NCBI GenBank assembly: GCA_023614405.1
Contig: CM042696.1
Location: 339,875,211 to 339,939,210, forward strand
Direction of reading: 5' to 3'
Source: Avena insularis
Lineage: Eukaryota > Streptophyta > Magnoliopsida > Poales > Poaceae
DNA: 64,000 bases
Shown: one piece after another, positions 56,709-64,000 of the stretch
Numbering within the stretch: the stretch's first letter is position 1
Layout of the letters: every line of letters starts with the position of its first letter
The notes under the pieces: model-generated
What the model was told of the DNA's origin: nothing
Seen by the model: the letters and a program-made list of their open reading frames with translations, nothing else
The model's database searches: none
Made by a program: the position numbers and the translations under genes

Positions 56709-59611
56709 TGCGACACTGCCATGAACCTTGCGAACGCGACACGTCCGAGGATGCAGTGGTATTGTGAAGGCCAATCGACGACTTCAAAGTCGATGCGCTC
56801 TCGCCGAAAGTTTTGCGGCGTGCCGAAGATGACGTCGAGGTTGATTTTGCCTAGGGGATATATGCCTTTCCCTAGGATGATTCTGTGGAACATCGTGTCT
56901 GAAACTTCCCGACACGTCAGAGGGATCCTCATCGCACGCAAGGTACTCGCGAACATGAGGTTAATGCCGTTGCCGCCGTCCATGAAGACACGACTCATGT
57001 CGAAACCCCCAATCCACGCCTCGAGTATGAGGGGACAGTAGCCTGGACGAGGAACTTGGCATGGGTGGTCACACCTGTCGAAGGTGATGCAGGAGTCGCT
57101 TCCACTGAGGTACTCAGTGGTGGAAGGTGGAGAGTTTATCGCCAAGTTGACTTGGCGAGTGATGGCCTTCTGCATTCGATTTGAGGGATGTCCTTTTTGG
57201 ATTATCCCCATGTTGCCCATGACTCGTGGGTATGGCTCGCCTCCGTGATGCTGGACCGGCGCGGCCGCGGGTGGTGGTGGTCCAGGCGGTGGTGGAGGAT
57301 CTCCATGTGCCACAGCGCTTAGGGCGGCTCCGTAGCCCCTGTTGACTGCGTCGCGATTCATCCGGGCCAGGCCCTCGTGGAGTTTGAGGAACTCACGACA
57401 GTCCTTGAGAAGGTGGCTGGATTTCTTCTTGCTATCGTGCTTGTCGATGTAGAAGTGTACGTTGCATGGCCCGGACAGTTTGTCCTCGATATATGTCGAA
57501 GGTGCCTCTTCGCGAGTGCGGTGTTGCCACACCTACGTGGTTTTTCCGCTATCGCGGTATCCACCACTATGGTATCCGCTGTTGCGGTTGTCGTCGCGTT
57601 TGTCGGCGTAGCCGGCTGCGACCATATTGACCTCGTCGCGGTCATCGTAGACGTGCATCCGACGTTTGCCTCGGCGGTCGCGTCTGCGCCCAAGGTCGTC
57701 GTCGTCATCGGAGTAGGTGCGGTCTTTCATCGAGTCTTCTCCGTCAGCCCATCGATTCGCGATTTCCATCAGGTGGTCGATCGTTTTGGGCTTCAAGCGA
57801 CCCAGCTCCTCCCTGAGCTCTATACGGCGAACGCACCGTTGAACGCGTCGATTGCGTGGTCCTCCGAGATGTTTTCTGTGGAGTTCTTGATGATAGACTA
57901 CCTCTGGATGTACGAGCGTAGCGATTCGCCCGATCTTTGCTGGAAGTTTCTTAGTTCTTCAATTGATGCGAGCCTTTTGTAAGTGCCCTTGAAATTGCGC
58001 ACGAAGCTGTAGACCAGCTCTTCCCAGCTGCGAATGGATCCGCGCAGGAGGTTGTTGAGCCATGCGTGAGCAGCGCCCTGTAGTTGTAGCTGCAGGCATT
58101 GCATGACCATGCTTCGACTCCCTCCATGTAGTCTGACGGAGGAGATGTGGTCCTCCAACCAGATTTTCAGATCCTGTAGACCATCAAATTTTGGGTTCTC
58201 CGATGGGAGTTTGAACCCCTTAGGCATTCGCTTCTGCCTAATGGCCCTGCTGAAGCATCTGGCGTCACAGAGCTCAATCTCGTCTTCTTCTGAGTCAGTC
58301 GAACGAGCGCGTCTTGCCCGCATCTTGTCGACTTTGCGCTGCGTGAGGTCATCGCGTGCATCGTAGTCGCGATCATGCCGCCGTGAGCGACGTCGTCGTG
58401 ACAGATCGTGACTGTCATCACTAGAGGAGTACGAGTAATACTTTTCCAGAGCCTTACTTTTCTCCGGCTCCGGTGTTGGTTATTTGTCGAGGGCGGCCTC
58501 GATTAGCCCCAGGCCCGCGATCATAGAACCGTGCATGGCATCTCGCGGATCTCTAGCCGGAGGCTGGTTGTTGAGGAGGTACATGGTGGCCGCCGTTACC
58601 GCAGCTTGCGGCATTTTTGGGAGCACGTTGCCCCGCGTATCGACTGTCATAGAGCTGAAGTCGAGGACTTTCGCGGCCTCCACGCGTTCCTACTCGGTGA
58701 GGTGGGCCAGTCGAGATCGCCTCTTGTTGGCGACGTACTCGTTGCCTTTGGAGGAGGATCCTCCGTGGGAGGAGAGCCCATCTCGTCGAAGACTCGACTC
58801 ATCCGCCGCCTTTCTGCGTGCTTCGAGTTGCACGATCACCTGCTACTGGCACTTGAATTCCTCCTTTAGCAGCCAATGGTAGCCCATCAGCATGTCCTGC
58901 GATGTGTTGGGGGTAGAGGATTGCCTCGTAGAGCTTCGCGACATCGGGCCCACTCGTTGTCATTGAGGTGGATCTGCATGCGCTCGCCGGTGTTCTCATT
59001 CGCCGTGAGCGTCGGTCCTCCACCGGCTCCGTTGTTGACGGGAACGCTGTTGCCACCGTTCGCGACTGGTATGCCACCATTGGGTGTGCTACCGTTGGGC
59101 GGTCCGGTGCCAGATCCGGTGCCAGTGTTTTCGTGATTGGCGGTGGTGTCGCCCGCGTTGATGACGGCGCACATGAAGTGGTTGGGGAAGCTGTTGTTCC
59201 CACAACTTTCAGATCCGGAGTCGTAAGCTCCATCTTGTATGGCCAGGTCACCCAGATCAGATCCACGGCTGCTGTCGCTGTCCGTACTCTCAGCTGCTGC
59301 TGAGGTGTTGAGCTCGCTAAGGGTGCCGATTGGCGGCAGGAACCACGAGTTAGAGAAATCGCGGGTGCCATCGGCTAGTCAGGCAGGCGAAGCGTGCCCA
59401 ACTGACCAACCTGGAAGCGGAAGCTCCCAATCGCCAGACTGATTCCATCGCCCATGAACTCGAAAGCCGGGCGAGTGGCCGACGTGTGGACGGTGAAGTC
59501 GAACATGCCGAAGAGCTGGAGAATCTCCGCTATTGCGGAGTTGTAGATCGCGGTTGACGGGGCCGAAGAAGCCGTGACATCAGCACTCCCAATTCTCACA
59601 GACGGCACCAA
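56709..59611 (-). pseudogene. Gypsy G gag and protease, broken
   Basis: Minus-strand, beginning right after the primer region with MVPSVRIGSADVTASSAPST. A Gly/Asn/Pro-rich N-terminal part follows (NGGNSVPVNNGAGG) with frameshifts and stops. The gag core is at 58323-57898 (KGFKLPSENPKFDGLQDLKI, LQGAAHAWLNNLLRGSIRSW, GTYKRLASIEELRNFQQRSG). Then KPKTIDHLMEIANRWADGED and an RDR/GYHSGGYRDSG basic-Gly stretch (57796-57533), a knuckle-like CNVHFYIDKHD...HLLKDC (57500-57410), and the aspartic protease with RVFMDGGNGINLMFASTLRA, ending GRVAFARFMAV where Gypsy E begins. Gag packages the RNA; protease matures the polyprotein. The active-site triplet reads DGG, common in this clade. The link to RT is lost. 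Confidence 0.85.
59594..59611 (-). promoter_or_regulatory. Primer-site region of Gypsy G
   Basis: Minus strand TGGTGCCGTCTGTGAGAA begins two bases after the LTR end (59614). It has the expected TGG start; I do not assign the tRNA. Confidence 0.6.
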
Positions 59612-59613
59612 TT

Positions 59614-59750
59614 AACGAGGGTTTAACTCGTCAATACCCATTGTTATGGGCTTGGGTTTTGGAGGAGGGAGCGCTAGAGGCATAAATCGGCTAGCAAACA
59701 AGCACACAGGGACGCAAGTTTTACCCAGGTTCAGGCCTCGTAGAGGTCCC
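59614..59750 (-). repeat. 5' LTR of Gypsy G, inner end only
   Basis: 137 bp matching 23709-23845. Copia H is inserted at 59751 and the rest should lie beyond the window. Confidence 0.9.
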
Positions 59751-61460
59751 TGTTGGAAATATGCCCTATAAACAAATAGTAGTAAGAACTATTATCATAT
59801 TTCATATAGTTTATGATTAAGTTTTATATCATGCTATAACTGTATTGAGTGGAAACATCAATACACGTGTGATATATAAACAACCAGGGGTTCCCAGTGA
59901 AACTCTAGTCACTGGTTGATTGGTCAACTGATGATCAAGTTTCCTGATCATGTGGCATTTATGCCAGTTGGAAATGAGATCATCTCATTCTGAGAATGAG
60001 ATGATGAACCAATACCCGACCTAAACATCGTGACCCGATCATGTCACGAATTTCAAGTTACGATGATTAGAAATGGATCCTCATAGACTATTCCTTAGAC
60101 CGTGAGGCTATATCAATCACTGTCTCTCGAGAGTGCTTAGATAGCATCAAACGCCATCTGGTAATATAGTGGTTATAAAGGTGTGTTCAGGTACTCGGAG
60201 GAAACCGTAGAGGCAATATATGTCAAGAGCGGGATTTGTCCGTCCATGTGACGGGAAGATACTCAAGGGCCCACTCGGAGAAGTTATATCCAATAGCTGC
60301 GCAGCGTGTGATTTGATCACGGGGATATCACTTGTCGGAACGAGTCAAGTAGCATTGTTCGGTAACGAGATTGAACATGACATGGTGATGTCATTGATAA
60401 GATCTCGGGAAATGCAAGTATCGAGAGACAAAAGGAATAAGACACGACTGTCCCGGTTTAAACGACGAAAGATCTTCGTGGAACGCACAGGGGTCACATG
60501 GCCATCCAGGTCCCTCTGTCGATCATTGGTGCGGGAGTGTCCTGACCATGTCTGGAGTGTTCCCGAACCGTGGGGTATCACGCTTAATGGCTTGATGATG
60601 CTTAGATAGTGTTTATAGGATCGGTGGAATCACCGAAGAAGAGTAGAGAGAAAACCGGAAGGGTTTCGGTAAGTCCGGAGGATGTCCAGAGTGGAGGTGG
60701 AAGGTGTTCCATATCCAAGGAGATTGAATAATGTGTGAATGAATGTTAAATGTTGATTTAGTAATTTATTCATAATTATTTAATAAAGATAAAATCAATT
60801 AAAATGGTCAAAGGCTTAATGGGCCAATTTCCGGAGGGAGAGGGCCCATTAGGGAAAGGAGAGAGGGAGAAGGGGCTAAGGGGGTGCCACCCCTCACCCC
60901 TGCTCTCCTTTAGTCCCACCCCGGGACTTTGAGGGAGGTAGTACCTCTCCTCCCCCTATATAGTGGGGGTATTTGGCCAGATAAATACAACCAATAATCA
61001 ATAAAGGTCTTCTCACTTTTGGGAGGACCTCCAGTTGATATTTTCTCTCTCCCCTTCTCTCTCGTGATCATGGTCCCAAGTCTGGACTACGCGAGCGAGA
61101 CATCTTCATGGAGCGCCTGCTCATGGAGATTCGGATCCAGGAGCTCTACTTCCGCAACTACTACTGGATCGGGGAAGCGGGAGTCATCGTCAAGCACCGG
61201 ATGTGTGTAACTCCCCGCGAGGTGTCGCACTTGAGGCACTCAAGTCGTTGGAGCCAAGGAGCGCAAGGATTTCATCATGACCTTGAGGTCGGCTTCGGCT
61301 CGTCTACATCAACCACGCTCTCCTGAGCGTTGAAAACGCTTTTCGGTCTTCAAGGGTAAGTTCATGAAAAGCCCCTCCCGTTACTGTATTACTAATAGAT
61401 AGGTCCTGGCAGCTTCAGGGGTTCAGGGGCATAGAGTAAAATTTATTGTTTTCATATCTA
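59751..61460 (+). repeat. 5' LTR of Copia H
   Basis: About 1.7 kb, with a TATATAG box near 60957. The expected LTR end and tRNA-iMet site are missing: 'ttgttttcatatc' runs directly into leader sequence (tatccgtagtaatgc), so some 25-30 bp appear deleted. The end coordinate is approximate. Confidence 0.75.
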
Positions 61461-62544
61461 TCCGTAGTAATGCTAGTACGGGTAGAACACACGAGATGTA
61501 GCGTGTGGGCGTTGATCTTTTAGTTGTTACCCTCCCACGTGTACTTGTGAATACCGCAGTAATGCTTGATGAAGTGGCCCCAACCGACTTTACGCGCTCA
61601 TTCGTGAGACTGGTCCACGCTTGACATACGACTTGTACCGTATAAAGTGGCTTAGGGGGGTGTCTATCTCTCTCGCATTAGTTGGTATGCCATTTGCAAC
61701 GGAGGGCCCCGAAAGGGGTGTAGTAGAGACAACTACTTGATCAGCGTTGTGCTGAAAGTTCGTAGGCAAGAACGGTTCTTATGCGAAAGCCCATTCAACC
61801 ACGTAAAACATGCAAAGATAAAGTAGTGGCGTCTAACTTTGTTTTGCAGGGGGCGTTGCTTTGTGATATGGTTTTGGCAAAGGTAACGTGATTACCTTTT
61901 ATTACTTAGTAGTAGATAGTCACAAAGGTGACGAACTACCACGCCGGAAAGACATCGGTACCCTGGGGTCTACGGTGCCGGAACCCGGTGACGGCGGATG
62001 GAGATCACGATGTGAAGGACCATATCACATAGCATTTACATTCAATGTTATTGTTTGTATGTCTTATTGTGTGTTATTATTAGATACTCGATGGTAGCCT
62101 AATAAGATGATCCCTGTTGTAGTTACCAACAATTGTGTTCCCCCTTAGTGTGGACCACCAAGAAAGTTCTTCGGTATGAGGCGATCCAGGGTTACATGCC
62201 TGGGTGTCAGACATATCTACGTTCGCATACAGTGGGTGTAAGCCATGTTTCACATTGAATACACTAAGGTTGAGTTGGCGAGCCTAGCATGCCACATAAG
62301 CATGGACTCGGAACACGGATGGTCGAAAGATCGAGCACGAGTCGCATGAATGATGTGACCGACGTTTAGCATCCACCTTTGAACCCACATCGATGGCCGT
62401 GTTCAATCGGGGGAGATGTGGCTGATAGGGGTCGTGTTATCACTAGGAACACTTTTGGGGATAGGTGTTTCTGAGTGGAGTTATTATTAACTCATTTAAT
62501 TATAAACTTAGTCTAAATTCCTTTTGCAATTATAAATGTAGAAA
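61461..62544 (+). other. Copia H leader
   Basis: Untranslated leader, alignable with Copia A (15565-16740) and C (36255-37320) but with insertions such as 'gagggccccgaaaggggtg' near 61702. No ORF. Confidence 0.6.
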
Positions 62545-63180
62545 ATGGTTCTCCCCGAGATTACCTTCCCTATCGACAATTGGTTAAAAGGAGAAAAGCT
62601 CAAGTTAGATGGATCCAACTTTTCTGCATGGGTCATACGCCTGTTTGATCTCCTTGGTGAGAACAATGTAGCTGACTACATGACCTGCGAGATGTATTTG
62701 GAGCCACCCTATTCTCATGAGACCCAGGAGCAGCGGGATCTGCATTACCGTTGTCATGTGATGGCCACATTCATATCAGTGACAATGCGCCTTGGAATGG
62801 AGGATGGGCTATGGCCAATGGTGGAAAGTCTTAAACCCCGACTGGTCATGGCACATCTGAGATCAAATTTTGTGGAACAAGTGCGCATGTGGGAGTATGA
62901 GCTGATTGGGGACTTCCTCTCCATAAAGATGGAGGAGGGCTCCTCACTAGACGAGAACTTATTGAGCATATACGATGCATACATGGCATACTACCTCGAC
63001 AACTGGTTCTCAAGCTCTTTTGCGATGGGAGTTGTGCTGCGATTGCTTCCACCAAGCTTCCAAGCACAGGTCAGGATCTGCATTATGAGAGGTGACACGG
63101 AAACACTAGATTTCCTCGAGTTCATATCACATTTTAGAAATGTGGTGGATGAACCCGACATCACTAGAGGTAATCAATGA
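62545..63180 (+). CDS. Copia gag (UBN2-type), Copia H
   Basis: An uninterrupted 211-codon ORF from ATG 62545 to TGA 63178-63180. Gag packages element RNA into cytoplasmic virus-like particles. It has the Copia gag opening FPIDNWLKGEKLKLDGSNFS AWVIRL, then ENNVADYM and a helical UBN2-like body (MRLGMEDGLWPMVESLKPRL, MWEYELIGDFLSIKMEEGSS, FAMGVVLRLLPPSFQAQVRI). The ORF is short for a gag-pol polyprotein, and no zinc knuckle, protease or integrase follows in 63181-64000. A splice-like GTATAT at 63186 and acceptor 'tgaaaacag' near 63283 could join a short further exon. Either a gag-only derivative or a truncation; it is the only TE ORF in the window without a lesion. Confidence 0.75.
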   Translation: MVLPEITFPIDNWLKGEKLKLDGSNFSAWVIRLFDLLGENNVADYMTCEMYLEPPYSHETQEQRDLHYRCHVMATFISVTMRLGMEDGLWPMVESLKPRLVMAHLRSNFVEQVRMWEYELIGDFLSIKMEEGSSLDENLLSIYDAYMAYYLDNWFSSSFAMGVVLRLLPPSFQAQVRICIMRGDTETLDFLEFISHFRNVVDEPDITRGNQ

Positions 63181-64000
63181 CAAAGGTATATATTTGATAT
63201 ACAGTTTTATAAATGTTATAATCTTGCAAACACATTTGCAGTGTTAAGTATATCTGATACTTGTTCTGTTTTGATGAAAACAGGTCCTTCTGCATGAGAG
63301 GTGCTTATTGGAGAGGAGGTGACGTTACGTGTTGATGGCGAGCATGATGATGACGGCCGACGACACTCTCCCTCGACATTTATCATTTAGTTTATGTTTT
63401 AGGATGATTATTGTAATCAAGAGATTGTGAACTTATTTAGTGTGTCTCACACTTCGTGAGACGGTTATTCATATGAGTTTGTAACAAACAGTTGTTCCAC
63501 TTTTATGAATGATTTCTATTCGTGTTCATATCTTGTTTGATTATGTGAATTATACTTGTTGTTTGAAACTAATTGATAATGCATGAACATTTGTAAAACA
63601 TTAAAAATGCCTTGTTTAAAATACCCAACTTAAATGATATTTCATTACGGAATGAAAACCATTGTTTAAAATTCAAAGTTATGTGATAATATGTGAAAGT
63701 CATTCGATTTCTTATCACATATAAATCATTCCTAAGTTCGGCAAATTAACTTGAACACCGTGTATTACTTGAATACAAAGTGTTTAAAGAATTGTTAAAA
63801 GTAAATACATATTCGATGTATTGGGTTTTTAATGAAAATGCTAATTATCATTATGTGATTGTTTAAATGTGTAAATAAGTTTACCAAAGGAAACATGAAT
63901 ATGAAACTATTTGATTTGATCAAAGTGTTTCATCAACAAAGGGTATAAATATAAAAGAGAATCTAATTACTATGATTTGATCAATAGTAATGAAATTCAA
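63181..64000 (+). other. Copia H sequence after gag, no pol seen
   Basis: AT-rich, no ORF above noise. It contains a perfect 7-bp hairpin, GTCTCAC (63444-63450) and GTGAGAC (63456-63462), and a short GC-rich patch near 63310-63375. Confidence 0.5.

Larger units (their letters stand above)
23709..59750 (-). mobile_element. Gypsy element G (Tat-lineage), reverse orientation, four insertions
   Basis: Minus-strand Gypsy element with, from right to left: 5' LTR piece (59614-59750), primer-site region, gag-protease (59611-56709), nested Gypsy E, RT-RNaseH-second RNaseH-integrase (49484-46230), an opposite-strand cargo region (45789-33747, split by Copia C), and the 3' LTR (33.4 kb region to 23709, split by Gypsy F). 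The extra archaeal-type RNase H after the first one and antisense genes near the 3' end are traits known for the Tat clade. The two LTR copies align over 23709-23845 and 59614-59750. All coding parts carry stops or frameshifts. Confidence 0.9.
59751..64000 (+). mobile_element. Copia element H, 5' part
   Basis: It starts TGTTGGAAATATGCCCTATA, the usual Angela/BARE-type LTR start, after GTCCC (candidate target duplication). LTR to about 61460, leader homologous to Copia A and C, then an intact gag-like ORF followed by 800 bp with no pol. It runs off the window. Confidence 0.88.

Noticed and set aside
58799..59371. 190-codon minus-strand ORF rich in T, S, P
   Set aside because: It lies in the frameshifted N-terminal part of Gypsy G gag. 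A neighbouring frame holds the NGGNSVPVNNGAGG segment instead, so this frame is not a separate gene.

Overview
The window reads as intergenic DNA from a large-genome pooid grass (wheat/barley/oat/ryegrass relatives). The basis is the repeat content: Angela/BARE-like Copia LTRs, Sabrina/WHAM-like Gypsy elements with a tRNA-Asp primer site, a Tat-lineage Gypsy, Stowaway MITEs and a Helitron. Species cannot be fixed from the sequence alone. Only one gene looks intact: an intronless MATH-BTB gene at 11516-12571.

Left third (1-13.9 kb): a decayed Copia LTR end (1-722); a region with Stowaway-like ends (873-8506) that holds a promoter-like stretch, fragments of an unidentified gene and a complete but dead hAT element (4265-8380, 8-bp target duplication); a 2.2-kb Helitron with textbook ends (8571-10804); a Stowaway MITE (10969-11138); the MATH-BTB gene; and a LINE-like 3' fragment.

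Right two thirds (13.9-64 kb): a nest of LTR retrotransposons five levels deep. Copia A (starts 13870) is broken by Gypsy D (starts 18612), which is broken by the reverse-oriented Tat-type Gypsy G (23709-59750 in this window). G is itself hit four times: Gypsy F (24152-32394, TSD ACCGT), which carries a solo Copia LTR (26516-28218, TSD GGTTA); Copia C (34559-42798, TSD GTTGC); Gypsy E (49485-56708); and Copia H (59751 to beyond the window end). The missing halves of A, D, G and H should lie to the right of the window.

G carries gag-protease and RT-RNaseH-second RNaseH-integrase on the minus strand. On the opposite strand, between integrase and the 3' LTR, it carries a multi-exon cargo gene of the 'putative gypsy type transposon' (PF04195) kind plus a second small coiled-coil gene. 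All are broken by stops and frameshifts. D, E and F have no pol; they share the end of one ORF and small RNA-hairpin-like elements, one with covarying base pairs, which suggests non-autonomous families mobilised in trans.
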